Shown: piece after piece, positions 7,788-16,200 of the stretch
Numbering within the stretch: position 1 is the first letter of the stretch
Layout of the letters: each line of letters starts with the position of its first letter
Assembly: GCA_030729695.1 (NCBI GenBank)
Contig: JANQWV010000017.1
Location: 1-35,813, forward strand
Reading direction: 5' to 3'
Origin: Flavobacteriales bacterium
Lineage (GTDB): Bacteria; Bacteroidota; Bacteroidia; Flavobacteriales_D; Sanyastnellaceae
Length of the DNA: 35,813 nucleotides
Made by a program: the position numbers and the translations under genes
Notes under the pieces: model-generated
Seen by the model: the letters and a program-made list of their open reading frames with translations, nothing else
Told to the model about the DNA's origin: nothing
Databases searched by the model: none

Positions 7788-9095
7788 TCATTTTTGAATT
7801 TCCACGACCTTTTCGGCGAGGAATTCCTTCAAAGGATATTTTTCGAGCCGACATCTTTCGAAGAATTCCTTTTCAGTTTCCTCATTGGCAAGTAGAAGCG
7901 CCGCTTCGAGCGATGCGTAATCGGAAAGACACAGGTTTTTCAGCGGGCTTACTTCCAACGGAAAAGAAGTTTGAAAACTCGTCCCAATAAACGTTTTATA
8001 TCCCAACGCTAATCGCTCGAAAAGCAAGGTTGAGTAGGCCATAAGGCCTATGTTCACCTTGAAGAAATTCTCACTCGATTTCATTTCAACGGGAGCAATC
8101 ATTGTGTTTGTTCCTTCGAAAAGTGAAGAGTAGAACGATTGAAATTCGTTGTCGGATCTTTCCTTTGGATGAGGAAAAACAATCAGTTCAAAGTGAGGAT
8201 GCTTCTTCAAAAAGGTTTTCAAACTTTCCAAAAGAAATAATTCATTTTCTTGAATTCCAAATCCGAAATTAGCATGACCAGCTTTCCTTCTTACCCACTC
8301 ACCATGGGAGTAGAATCCTATTGTGTTTTTGGGTGGAAGGGGGGCGTTCGCGTAGCAATGCGCGTAGCGTGAATATTGCTCCGCCGGCCAATGCAACAGA
8401 CGTGAAACGTACCATTGCTTGAAATGTGGAATTTCTTCCAGCTGATAAGCGCTTGAAACGACCACATCGTCGGCAATCATAAAGGTATGATGCCCAGCAA
8501 AAGGTCCTGGAGAAGGTATTTTGGTCACCTTTACACCTTTATCCATTAACAGATACGCAAGGGCGTTGCTGTCTTTTTCGAACGGTGTAAAATCGAAAAA
8601 TTCCTTGACATTATTTGTTGAAATGAAATCGATAATGGCCGTCCATTCGACTACTTCGCGAATGAGTAAAGCGAGATTCACACGACGCGAATCGAATAGG
8701 CACTGAAGGGAAATACGCAAAGCGAATAAATGGAATTTAAGAGGCAATGACTCGATTGAAAGTTCCTCTCGAACCAATACGTGCAAGTCCTTGAATCCTG
8801 AATTCGTTGAAATGTATTCAACCGCAATTTCTTTTTGATTGGAAGTCGAAACCAAAACGCAAGGTCTATTTCCTTCAGAAAGTTTTTGATTTTTTCTTCT
8901 GGAAGCAATGCGCTTCCATTCTTTGAATCCGATGAGTAAATCTTTTTTCGCGCTTCCTGGAAGGCGATACGTTAAATCATGAAGCAGTCTGTGCTGAATC
9001 ATGCGCAAGCGAAGGTCTTCCGAAACGTTCATTGGACGCTTTAGAAGCGATTTCGCAAATAAAAGCGCGGTACTGAGGTTAGACTTTCGATTCAT
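7788..9095 (-). CDS. Unrecognised polysaccharide-locus protein, possibly GT-B-like
   Basis: I do not recognise this 435-residue protein. It is soluble, rich in Lys and aromatic residues, with no signal peptide or clear membrane segment. The N-terminal half has a Rossmann-like alternation (CVLVSTSNQKEIAVEYIS, about residues 79-96). The C-terminal half contains IGFYSHGEWVRRKAGH (about residues 262-277), FELIVFPHPKERSD (about residues 302-315) and GLMAYSTLLFERLALGYKT (about residues 353-371). The last two resemble the PHP and late Ser/Glu nucleotide-binding segments of CMP-sugar or capsule-type GT-B transferases. Its start overlaps the ThiF-rhodanese gene by 17 bases and it lies 18 bases before the dehydrogenase, so it belongs to the glycan operon. 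A glycosyltransferase role is a guess from fold-like features and context. Confidence 0.7.
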   Translation of the reverse strand: MNRKSNLSTALLFAKSLLKRPMNVSEDLRLRMIQHRLLHDLTYRLPGSAKKDLLIGFKEWKRIASRRKNQKLSEGNRPCVLVSTSNQKEIAVEYISTNSGFKDLHVLVREELSIESLPLKFHLFALRISLQCLFDSRRVNLALLIREVVEWTAIIDFISTNNVKEFFDFTPFEKDSNALAYLLMDKGVKVTKIPSPGPFAGHHTFMIADDVVVSSAYQLEEIPHFKQWYVSRLLHWPAEQYSRYAHCYANAPLPPKNTIGFYSHGEWVRRKAGHANFGFGIQENELFLLESLKTFLKKHPHFELIVFPHPKERSDNEFQSFYSSLFEGTNTMIAPVEMKSSENFFKVNIGLMAYSTLLFERLALGYKTFIGTSFQTSFPLEVSPLKNLCLSDYASLEAALLLANEETEKEFFERCRLEKYPLKEFLAEKVVEIQK

Positions 9096-10026
9096 ACAAC
9101 AAGTGTAGGAAGGAATCGAGGTTTTGATTCCAGCTCAAGATGGGAAAGTTAAAATGCTTTGAAAGCTGCTCTGCAGCTGTTTTAGCACGAAGTCCGGTTT
9201 CACAAAGGAGAATACATGGACGATTGGCAAAGGCAATTGCTTCCTTTAATTCGGAAGCGGTGATTGAAATAACATCAGTAGGCAGGCCATCCGCTTCACC
9301 CAAGAAGAAAATGGGAGTACTTCGGTCTTTCAGTAATTCATTTAAAGTTATTGAAGGCTTAGGAAGTTCTTGTTTCGGATTGAAATGAAAGCGGGACCAC
9401 AGTCCTGAAACACCGTCGTAATAATCAATGGCCCCCACGAACGCACAAGGCGAAAGGGTTAAAAACTGAAGGGCTTGGTGGGCAACGTGAATGCCAACTG
9501 CGGCCACTACCGTTGGCCACACCCCATCTGTTGTGCAGTCGCGTTCAACTTTGTTTGAATCAGTGATGTGTCCAAAAAGCATTTCTGTGGTTATGCTGTT
9601 TAATTGGACAAAGGCCGAAGACCCTGCGTTCATTTGAGCTGCGGCATAGAAAAATGGAATGTGCTGTTTCTCGAAGTGCTTGGCTAATTCTAGTTTCGTG
9701 GCGAGACGATCTGTAAAATCGAAAACCAAATCGAACGATTGCTCTTTTTCGAAGTCATCGAACATTCGTTCTTCGCAGCTAACGTTTGCATCCGGAAAAT
9801 GACGCGCGCAATATTCTGTCAAAACGCGCGCTTTGTTTCGTCCTATATCTTCTGGTGTAAAGAGGTGTTGTCTGTTTAAGTTGGAAACTTCAACAAGATC
9901 TCCATCGAAAAGGGTGGCATTTCCAATTCCTGAAGAAACTAAATAGGGAAGTGCGGCATGCGCAAGTCCACCGCATCCAATAACAAGGATACGTTTATCT
10001 CTTAAGTAATCTTGGTCCCAGGTCAT
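9079..10026 (-). CDS. ThiF/MoeB/HesA E1-like enzyme fused to a C-terminal rhodanese domain
   Basis: Residues 10-215 form an E1-like adenylating domain: glycine loop GCGGLA (17-22), Asp41 in LFDGD, the SNLNRQHLF motif with Asn49 and Arg52, Lys65 in DIGRNKA, Asp106, and the possible thiol-acceptor Cys164 in RDCTTDGVW. Residues 240-315 look like a rhodanese domain, with catalytic Cys275 in the CETGLR loop (CX4R). Such fusions adenylate the C-terminal glycine of small sulfur-carrier proteins and load sulfur on them (known for MoeZ/MoeBR). The N-terminus lacks about 20 residues found in MoeB, and neither CxxC zinc pair is seen. No ThiS or MoaD partner lies in the window. It is the first gene of the glycan operon. 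Confidence 0.85.
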   Translation of the reverse strand: MTWDQDYLRDKRILVIGCGGLAHAALPYLVSSGIGNATLFDGDLVEVSNLNRQHLFTPEDIGRNKARVLTEYCARHFPDANVSCEERMFDDFEKEQSFDLVFDFTDRLATKLELAKHFEKQHIPFFYAAAQMNAGSSAFVQLNSITTEMLFGHITDSNKVERDCTTDGVWPTVVAAVGIHVAHQALQFLTLSPCAFVGAIDYYDGVSGLWSRFHFNPKQELPKPSITLNELLKDRSTPIFFLGEADGLPTDVISITASELKEAIAFANRPCILLCETGLRAKTAAEQLSKHFNFPILSWNQNLDSFLHLLYESKV

Positions 10027-10228
10027 TCTGTTAAAACGAGTGAATTTCGAACGGCAAGATAGTTTACAGAGGGGCTTTTGGCATATTTTACGAACAATTT
10101 AGTTTGCTAACTAACTGATAATGAATTAAAACAGAAAGAAAGTTGGCTTGAAAAGCAAAAAAAAGTGCGTACGTCATGAAAAGTTGTACTTTTGCGGCTG
10201 TATTTAACCTTTAAAAAACATCAAGACA
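10027..10228. other. Divergent intergenic region between the glycan operon and acpP
   Basis: About 200 bases separate the divergent ThiF-rhodanese and acpP starts, so promoters for both directions should lie here. An inverted repeat with 6-base arms (TTAGTT, TGCT, AACTAA) occupies 10099-10114 and could be an operator or a chance AT-rich match. A -7 element for acpP is listed separately. No convincing TAnnTTTG element was found on the minus strand for the glycan operon. No small reading frame of note is present. Confidence 0.5.
10187..10194 (+). promoter_or_regulatory. Putative -7 promoter element for acpP-fabF-rnc
   Basis: TACTTTTG fits the Bacteroidota -7 consensus TAnnTTTG. It lies 34 bases before the acpP start. 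The matching -33 position has GTG at 10165-10167 (19-base spacing) instead of TTG, so the upstream element is imperfect. Confidence 0.6.
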
Positions 10229-10462
10229 ATGTCTGAAATTGCACAAAAAGTTACCGAAATCATCGTAGACAAATTAGGTGTTGAAGCATCTGTAGTTACT
10301 CCAGAGGCTAGCTTCACAAATGATTTAGGAGCAGATTCTTTAGATACAGTTGAACTTATCATGGAATTTGAAAAGGAATTCAACATCGCTATCCCAGACG
10401 ATCAAGCAGAAAAGATTGTCACTGTGGGTCAAGCGATTGATTACATCACAGCGAATAAATAA
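10229..10462 (+). CDS. acpP: Acyl carrier protein
   Basis: A 77-residue acidic protein of canonical length carrying the phosphopantetheine site [10 protein letters not shown], with Ser37 as the attachment residue. It holds growing acyl chains as thioesters during fatty-acid synthesis and also donates acyl chains for lipid A and phospholipids. The ATG gives the normal N-terminus [12 protein letters not shown]. It sits 33 bases before fabF and begins a plus-strand run acpP-fabF-rnc-kbl. The acpP-fabF-rnc order is widespread in bacteria, which makes the assignment very secure. Confidence 0.98.
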   Translation: MSEIAQKVTEIIVDKLGVEASVVTPEASFTNDLGADSLDTVELIMEFEKEFNIAIPDDQAEKIVTVGQAIDYITANK

Positions 10463-10495
10463 TCATTCGGATATTACTCAACTTTCCTGAAAACT

Positions 10496-11746
10496 ATGGA
10501 GTTAAGAAGGGTCGTTGTTACCGGACTAGGAGCACTAACACCCATTGGTAATACTGTCCCAGAATACTGGAATGGCCTTATCAATGGTGTGAGTGGTTCA
10601 GATTTAATTACACGCTTTGACGCAAGCAAGTTCAAAACGAAATTTGCCTGTGAAGTCAAAGGGTTTAATATTGAAGATCACATTGAGCGAAAAGAAATGC
10701 GCAAGATGGATCCTTATACCCACTATGCGTTAGTGGTTGTTAAGGAAGCTATCGCAGATTCTGGTATTGATGTAGATTCGGTTGACAAAGATAGAGTTGG
10801 TGTCATATGGGGTTCCGGTATTGGCGGTTTACTAACCTTTCAAGAGGAGTGTATGAATTTCGGAAGAGGCGATGGTACACCACGCTTCAATCCTTTCTTC
10901 ATTCCGAAAATGATCGCCGATATCGCTTCAGGTCATATCAGTATTCAATACGGATTCAGAGGTCCAAACTACACAACCGTTTCGGCTTGTGCTTCTTCAA
11001 CCAACGCATTAATCGATGCCTTTAACTACATTCGTTTGGGTAAGGCAGATATTATTGTTAGTGGTGGTTCTGAAGCTGCGATTTGCGAAGCTGGTGTTGG
11101 TGGATTCAACGCTTGTAAAGCGCTTTCTGAAAACAATGAGAATTTTAAAACAGCTTCTAGACCTTTCGATTCAACCCGCGATGGTTTTGTCTTGGGCGAA
11201 GGAGGCGGTTGTCTTATTTTAGAAGATTTAGAGCACGCTAAAGCGCGTGGAGCTAAAATTTATGCTGAATTAATCGGCGGCGGAATGTCTGCAGACGCTT
11301 ATCACATTACAGCCCCTCATCCTGAAGGAATTGGCGCTACCAACGTAATGAAGAACGCGCTATCTGATGCAGGTATTTCTTCAAACTCAATCGACTACAT
11401 AAACGTTCACGGAACTTCTACTCCGCTTGGAGACGTTCAAGAAGCAAAGGCTATCCAAAACATTTTTGGTGAGCACGCTTACAATTTGAACATCTCAAGT
11501 ACGAAGTCAATGACTGGACATTTGCTTGGTGCTGCAGGAGCTGTTGAAGCTATTGCTACCATTCTTGCAATCAAAAACGGAATTATTCCTCCAACCATTA
11601 ACTTCGTAAATACCGATGAAGCTCTTGATCCTAAATTGAACTTTACGTTCAACAAGGCGCAACATCGTGAAGTGAACGTAGCCATGACGAATACATTTGG
11701 TTTCGGCGGGCATAATACTTCAGCCATTTTTAAGAAGTACGAATGA
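10496..11746 (+). CDS. fabF: 3-oxoacyl-ACP synthase II (KAS II)
   Basis: A 416-residue condensing enzyme of the thiolase fold. The catalytic triad is visible: Cys165 in VSACASSTNA, His305 in NVHGTSTPLGD, and His342 in SMTGHLLGAAG preceded by Lys337. It extends acyl-ACP by two carbons with malonyl-ACP in the cytoplasm and is important for C16 to C18 elongation. It begins at ATG 10496 with the family N-terminus RRVVVTGLGALTPIG. Its TGA stop overlaps the rnc start as ATGA. The full length and intact active site indicate a functional enzyme. Confidence 0.98.
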   Translation: MELRRVVVTGLGALTPIGNTVPEYWNGLINGVSGSDLITRFDASKFKTKFACEVKGFNIEDHIERKEMRKMDPYTHYALVVVKEAIADSGIDVDSVDKDRVGVIWGSGIGGLLTFQEECMNFGRGDGTPRFNPFFIPKMIADIASGHISIQYGFRGPNYTTVSACASSTNALIDAFNYIRLGKADIIVSGGSEAAICEAGVGGFNACKALSENNENFKTASRPFDSTRDGFVLGEGGGCLILEDLEHAKARGAKIYAELIGGGMSADAYHITAPHPEGIGATNVMKNALSDAGISSNSIDYINVHGTSTPLGDVQEAKAIQNIFGEHAYNLNISSTKSMTGHLLGAAGAVEAIATILAIKNGIIPPTINFVNTDEALDPKLNFTFNKAQHREVNVAMTNTFGFGGHNTSAIFKKYE

Positions 11747-12453
11747 TTTGGAAATTCTTTTCCAAAGCACACCCCAATAGGGAACTATTCTCCTATATCC
11801 ACAAGACCTTTCATGTAAAGCCCAAAAATATTGCGCTTTATGAGAATGCTTTGCGTCACGCAAGTGCTGCTGAAGAAATTCGCGCAGGTATCAAAAACAG
11901 CAACGAACGCCTAGAGTTTTTAGGCGACGCTATTCTCGATAGCATTGTCGCGCATTATTTGTTTTCGAAATATCCAGCTCTTACTGAAGGTGAATTAACT
12001 AAAATGAAATCGAAGATTGTCCGCAGAGATAATCTGAATGCCATTGGTTACGAGGTAAAGTTGTACGAATTTCTTCAGGTGAGTATTGGAAGACAAGAGA
12101 TTCATGAGAGTTTAATTGGAAATGCGTTGGAAGCCTTATTTGGCGCACTGTTTCTTGATAAGGGATATAAAGTAACGCGCGAGATTGCTTTGAAATTATT
12201 GAAAGAACACGGGCTCGATGAGCGGGTGCATTTAGACGTAGATTACAAAAGTAAATTGCACGAATGGGGACAGAAGACGCGCAGACATTTGGTCTACCAT
12301 GTTCGTGAACAACGCAACATGGGCGCCCAAATGCTCTACACCATTGCGTTGGAGTTAGACGGAAAGGAAGTGGGAAGAGGAACAGGAGGATCTAAAAAAG
12401 CAGCAGAACAAGCTGCGGCAGAAGCTGCGGCCAAAGTAATATTGACAACTTAA
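11743..12453 (+). CDS. rnc: Ribonuclease III
   Basis: A 236-residue endonuclease that cuts double-stranded RNA in rRNA and mRNA processing. The signature [12 protein letters not shown] occupies residues 54-65, with Glu58 and Asp62 as metal ligands. The C-terminal double-stranded RNA-binding domain spans about residues 165-234, starting at DYKSKLHEW and ending in an alanine-rich helix. In the second metal-site motif, [14 protein letters not shown], the residue equivalent to E. coli Asp114 is Asn127, while Glu130 (equivalent to Glu117) is kept. I believe Asn here is common in this phylum, though this needs an alignment. The start overlaps the fabF stop by 4 bases, implying coupled translation. 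Confidence 0.96.
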   Translation: MIWKFFSKAHPNRELFSYIHKTFHVKPKNIALYENALRHASAAEEIRAGIKNSNERLEFLGDAILDSIVAHYLFSKYPALTEGELTKMKSKIVRRDNLNAIGYEVKLYEFLQVSIGRQEIHESLIGNALEALFGALFLDKGYKVTREIALKLLKEHGLDERVHLDVDYKSKLHEWGQKTRRHLVYHVREQRNMGAQMLYTIALELDGKEVGRGTGGSKKAAEQAAAEAAAKVILTT

Positions 12454-12464
12454 AACTGAAACGT

Positions 12465-13655
12465 ATGTACGGAAAAATGCAGGAACATTTGCAAAATGAA
12501 TTGAACAGTATTCGCGAAGCCGGACTGTTTAAAAGAGAGCGTATCATTACTACCCCTCAAGCGGCCGTTATTAAAACGTCTGAAGGAAAGGAAGTTTTGA
12601 ATTTTTGTTCGAACAACTATTTGGGATTGTCAAGTCATCCGGCTGTTTTGGAAGCTTCAAAAGCTACAATTGATTCACACGGATTCGGTATGTCGAGTGT
12701 GCGTTTCATTTGTGGAACACAAGACATACACAAAACGCTTGAACAAAAACTTTCAGACTTCCTTCACACGGAAGATACCATTCTTTACGCTGCAGCATTT
12801 GATGCGAACGGCGGAGTTTTCGAACCGTTATTGAATGAACAAGATGCAATCATTTCAGATGAATTGAATCACGCTTCCATTATCGACGGAGTGCGTTTGT
12901 GCAAAGCGCAACGTTACCGTTACAAGAACAACGACATGGCTGATTTGGAAGAACAGCTGAAAGCCGCTTCTGGAGCGCGTTTCAAGTTAATTGTTACAGA
13001 CGGAGTTTTCTCAATGGATGGATACGTTGCACAGCTCGATAAGATTTGTGATTTAGCAGATCAATACGGTGCAATGGTTATGGTAGACGAATGTCACGCT
13101 ACCGGATTCATCGGAAAAACAGGTAGAGGAACAATAGAATTGAAAAACGTTTTAGGTCGCGTAGATATTATTACCGGAACTTTAGGTAAGGCATTGGGTG
13201 GTGCAATGGGTGGTTTCACCAGCGGAAGAAAAGAGATCATCGAATTGCTTCGTCAACGCTCAAGACCATATTTGTTCTCGAACTCTTTAGCACCTTCAAT
13301 TGTTGGAGCTTCAATCGCGGTAATGGATATGCTTAGCGCTTCTTCAGATTTACGCGATAAACTTGAAGCGAACATCAATCGCTTTAAAGCTGGAATTAAA
13401 GCTGCCGGATTCGATATTAAGGACGGTGACAGTGCAATTGTTCCGGTTATGTTATACGATGCGAAGTTGGCGCAAGACTTCGCAGATGCATTGTTGCAAG
13501 AAGGCATCTATGTGATTGGATTTTTCTATCCAGTTGTTGCAAAAGGTCAAGCACGTATTCGCGTTCAATTGAGCGCGGGACATGAGTTCGAGCACATTGA
13601 CAAGGCAGTTGAGGCATTTACCAAAGTGGGTAAAGCGCTAAACGTGATTCAATAA
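12465..13655 (+). CDS. kbl: Glycine C-acetyltransferase (2-amino-3-ketobutyrate CoA ligase)
   Basis: A 396-residue PLP enzyme of the alpha-oxoamine synthase family, closely following E. coli Kbl along its length: [11 protein letters not shown] near the N-terminus, [19 protein letters not shown] (72-90), [14 protein letters not shown] (135-148), and the Schiff-base lysine Lys242 in [11 protein letters not shown]. It cleaves 2-amino-3-oxobutyrate with CoA to glycine and acetyl-CoA, the second step of threonine degradation. The paralogues BioF, serine palmitoyltransferase and HemA are less likely given the SVRFICGTQ and GFFYPVV segments. No threonine dehydrogenase gene lies in the window. It starts 11 bases after rnc. 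Confidence 0.95.
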   Translation: MYGKMQEHLQNELNSIREAGLFKRERIITTPQAAVIKTSEGKEVLNFCSNNYLGLSSHPAVLEASKATIDSHGFGMSSVRFICGTQDIHKTLEQKLSDFLHTEDTILYAAAFDANGGVFEPLLNEQDAIISDELNHASIIDGVRLCKAQRYRYKNNDMADLEEQLKAASGARFKLIVTDGVFSMDGYVAQLDKICDLADQYGAMVMVDECHATGFIGKTGRGTIELKNVLGRVDIITGTLGKALGGAMGGFTSGRKEIIELLRQRSRPYLFSNSLAPSIVGASIAVMDMLSASSDLRDKLEANINRFKAGIKAAGFDIKDGDSAIVPVMLYDAKLAQDFADALLQEGIYVIGFFYPVVAKGQARIRVQLSAGHEFEHIDKAVEAFTKVGKALNVIQ

Positions 13656-13657
13656 TT

Positions 13658-14695
13658 ATGTCGAAATATTTAATCGTAGGACAAGGGCTAGCAGGAACAC
13701 TGCTAGCCTTTTCTCTTCTTGAAAAAGGAGAGGAAGTTCTAATTGCCGACGATTATAAGCACGCTTCTGCCTCACAAGTAGCCGCGGGTATGTGGAATCC
13801 GGTTACCTTCAAAAGGCTGGCTGCGTCTTGGTTAGCGAAAGAAATGCTTGAAGAGATGAATCTAACTTTTCGAAAGTTGGAAGATCAACTTCAAACAAAG
13901 TTTTTTCACGTTCTTCCCGTTGCGAGAATTTTCAACTCCATTCAAGATGCTAATTTTTGGGATGAAAAATCAGATCATCCTGAAGTTGGACGATACCTTT
14001 CCGCACGTTCGAACAAGAGCGTGCAAGAGAATTTCAATTCTCCATTTGGAAACAGCGAAGTCAATGAATGCGGCTGGTTGAATGTTCCCTTGTTCCGCGA
14101 AGCTGCAAGAAATTATTTCATTCAACATGGAAATTTCATTGAAGATACTGTGAACGAAAAGGAAGTTGAATTCATAGAGAGCAGCGTTGTGTGGAAGGCA
14201 AGTACCTTCGATAAGCTTATTCTTTGCAATGGAATTGGAGTGAATCAATGGAAGGGATTGGAGCACCTCGATCTAATTCCTAATCATGGTCAGGTGTTAG
14301 ATTTAAAGATCGAAAATTTAGAACTTGATGCAATTGTAAATTTTGGGCAGTTTTTACTACCATACGGAAACAACAAATTTCGTTTGGGGGCAACCTACAA
14401 TTGGAATGAGGTTCCCGACGAACCGACCGATGAGGCGAAGGAGTTTCTTCTTGCAGAATTGAAACAAAGGATAGACAAATATATCGTTGTTGAAAGTCAA
14501 AAAACCGGCTTTCGTCCCACAACCCGCGACAGACGTCCGATTATAGGTTTTGCTAAGGAGAATGAAATGCTCGCTGTATTCGGAGGATTGGGTTCGAAGG
14601 GTGTACTTTTGGCGCCTTACTTTTCAAAATTATTTGCCACTGGTTTAACGGAAGGCACTTCCATTCCAAAGGAAGTGAGTGCTGCTCGATTCTAA
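13658..14695 (+). CDS. FAD-dependent oxidoreductase, DAO family
   Basis: A 345-residue flavoprotein. The N-terminal FAD-binding loop GQGLAG lies at residues 8-13, followed by the acidic strand end IADD. The C-terminal signature GFRPTTRDRRPIIG and FGGLGSKGVLLAPYFS (about residues 284-327) is typical of D-amino-acid-oxidase-like and glycine-oxidase-like enzymes that oxidise a C-N bond. The substrate cannot be read. It follows kbl by two bases, so it is probably cotranscribed, and a role in amino-acid catabolism near glycine is possible but unproven. No signal peptide is seen, so it should be cytoplasmic or peripheral to the membrane. Confidence 0.85.
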   Translation: MSKYLIVGQGLAGTLLAFSLLEKGEEVLIADDYKHASASQVAAGMWNPVTFKRLAASWLAKEMLEEMNLTFRKLEDQLQTKFFHVLPVARIFNSIQDANFWDEKSDHPEVGRYLSARSNKSVQENFNSPFGNSEVNECGWLNVPLFREAARNYFIQHGNFIEDTVNEKEVEFIESSVVWKASTFDKLILCNGIGVNQWKGLEHLDLIPNHGQVLDLKIENLELDAIVNFGQFLLPYGNNKFRLGATYNWNEVPDEPTDEAKEFLLAELKQRIDKYIVVESQKTGFRPTTRDRRPIIGFAKENEMLAVFGGLGSKGVLLAPYFSKLFATGLTEGTSIPKEVSAARF

Positions 14696-14750
14696 CAATT
14701 CAAGGTGAAGAACCTTTGTATTTGAGCACTATTTGCATCACTAGTTCAAA

Positions 14751-14758
14751 TAGATTTG
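14751..14758 (+). promoter_or_regulatory. Putative -7 promoter element for the YfiR-TPR-SpoIIE cassette
   Basis: TAGATTTG fits TAnnTTTG and lies 25 bases before the YfiR-family start codon. A TTTG at 14732-14735 is only 15 bases upstream, shorter than the usual spacing of about 19, so the -33 assignment is uncertain. It is the only good match in the 88-base gap after the FAD oxidoreductase gene. Confidence 0.5.
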
Positions 14759-14783
14759 TTATGCGCCTGAATAGCGTAAAAAA

Positions 14784-15302
14784 ATGAAACGAATCTTTTT
14801 ACTCTTCCTTGTTTTGTCTTCAAGCCACGGACTATTTGCCCAGCAAATAGATGAGGGAGATTCACGTGCGATGATTCAGGCGAATTTTATTTATCAGTTT
14901 GCTGTCAATAGCAATTGGCCTATTGAAATGAAGAAGGGTAAATTTCTAATTGTAGTTTATGGAAATGATGCCGTATACAAACACGTGGTTGAGAAATATG
15001 GAATGAAACCAGTGGGTGCTCAAACCATTGAAGTTCAGTCGTGGACCGACTATAAACCTGGCATGGGTAGCCACATTGTTTTTGTAGATAAATCGAAGAA
15101 GGCGGATCTCGCGAAGATTATGAAAGAGGTGAAAGGAAAAAGTACATTGGTAGTCACGAATTGGGAAGGTGCTTTGGGTAGTGGGGCTGCAATTAACTTT
15201 AAGACAGTAGACAATTCAATTCGTTATGAATTGAGTGAGGCGGCGCTTTCAGAAAAGAAGATTACGCCTGGGAATAAAATTTTACAATGGAAAGTTCAAT
15301 AA
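14784..15302 (+). CDS. Secreted YfiR-family (DUF4154) protein
   Basis: A 172-residue protein with a signal peptide at residues 1-20 (MKRIFLLFLVLSSSHGLFAQ, cleavage after FAQ). The mature part shows the YfiR/DUF4154 pattern: the helix around ANFIYQFAVNSNWP, the FLIVVYGND strand, HIVFVD, TLVVTNWEGALGSGAAINF and the final IRYELSEAALSEKKITPGNKIL. In Pseudomonas, YfiR is a periplasmic inhibitor of the diguanylate cyclase YfiN. Here the gene is followed two bases later by a TPR-like gene and then by a receptor with a phosphatase output. No YfiN or YfiB homologue is seen. Inference: a periplasmic regulator of that receptor. Confidence 0.88.
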   Translation: MKRIFLLFLVLSSSHGLFAQQIDEGDSRAMIQANFIYQFAVNSNWPIEMKKGKFLIVVYGNDAVYKHVVEKYGMKPVGAQTIEVQSWTDYKPGMGSHIVFVDKSKKADLAKIMKEVKGKSTLVVTNWEGALGSGAAINFKTVDNSIRYELSEAALSEKKITPGNKILQWKVQ

Positions 15303-15303
15303 T

Positions 15304-16191
15304 ATGAAGCAAACACTTTTTCTCCTTTTCATTTTTTTGGGTTTCGTTAGTGTCGGCTTCACGCAAGTGAATGAGCAAGTAGCGAAAGCTGCCGAATTGT
15401 GCGCAGAAAAGAAATTCGATGAGGCCTTGGTTCAGATAGACGAAGGATTTAAATCGAACGATTTGAATTCCGATCCGAATGCGTGGTACGTGAAAGGATT
15501 TATTTTAAAAGAACTATACAAGCAAAAGGAAGCCAATCAACGTCAGAGTAATTACAGATACCGGAGCGTAGCGGCTTTGAAGAAAGCTCGTGAGTTCGAT
15601 ACGAATTTAGAGTTTACTGCGAACATTGATGCGGCTTTGCAATTTATTGCCTTTACTTATTTCAACGACGCGTTGCTTCGCTCTGCCGAGATGGACAGCG
15701 AGTCAGAGAATGAACCCATTGATTTGTACAAGAAATTTGAAGAACTCTACAAAGGCTCAGAGGCAGAATTGAAAGACTTGAAAGTAGAGTTCAACAGCAA
15801 GATGGCCGAAGGTCATTATCGAAATTGGATCAAGAATACTGAAGACAATCACCATTATACTTTGTGCTTGGATTACTATTCGAAAGTGCTAGGGTTAGAC
15901 AACCGCAATTGCACTGCAAATTTGAATCTGGCTATTGTGAACTACAATCAGGGGGTATACATGATCCGCAAGATTGGAGCGCAAACAGACATGATGGATT
16001 TAATAGCCATTCAAGATGAAAGTGTAAAGAAATTCAAATCGGCTATTCCTTATGCGCAGCAAGCGTTTGCTTCATGCACCCCTTCAATAACGAATTACAA
16101 AGTGCTCATGTTTGTTAATCGTGCGTTGGGAAGAGAGGAAGAGTTTTTGCGATTGAAGAAAGAGTCTGAGAAAAAATTCAAAACGAACTAA
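15304..16191 (+). CDS. Secreted TPR-like protein
   Basis: A 295-residue protein from ATG 15304, which gives a clean signal peptide MKQTLFLLFIFLGFVSVGFTQ. An upstream ATG at 15235 in the same frame would put 23 basic residues before the signal and overlap the YfiR-family gene, so it is rejected. The mature protein is helical, with TPR-like units such as AAELCAEKKFDEALVQIDEG (about residues 29-48), the DPNAWYVKGFILKEL unit after it, and CTANLNLAIVNYNQGVY near residue 205. It is probably a periplasmic scaffold. It lies between the YfiR-family gene and the phosphatase gene with gaps of 1 and 9 bases, so the three genes very likely form one transcript. Confidence 0.8.
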   Translation: MKQTLFLLFIFLGFVSVGFTQVNEQVAKAAELCAEKKFDEALVQIDEGFKSNDLNSDPNAWYVKGFILKELYKQKEANQRQSNYRYRSVAALKKAREFDTNLEFTANIDAALQFIAFTYFNDALLRSAEMDSESENEPIDLYKKFEELYKGSEAELKDLKVEFNSKMAEGHYRNWIKNTEDNHHYTLCLDYYSKVLGLDNRNCTANLNLAIVNYNQGVYMIRKIGAQTDMMDLIAIQDESVKKFKSAIPYAQQAFASCTPSITNYKVLMFVNRALGREEEFLRLKKESEKKFKTN

Positions 16192-16200
16192 TTGAATCCT

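Noticed and set aside
12465-13655. Serine palmitoyltransferase or BioF instead of Kbl
   Set aside because: All alpha-oxoamine synthases share the PLP-lysine segment, but [27 protein letters not shown] and GFFYPVV follow E. coli Kbl closely along the full length.
15235-15303. Upstream start for the TPR-like gene
   Set aside because: It would prefix 23 basic residues to a clean signal peptide and overlap the YfiR-family gene; ATG 15304 is preferred.
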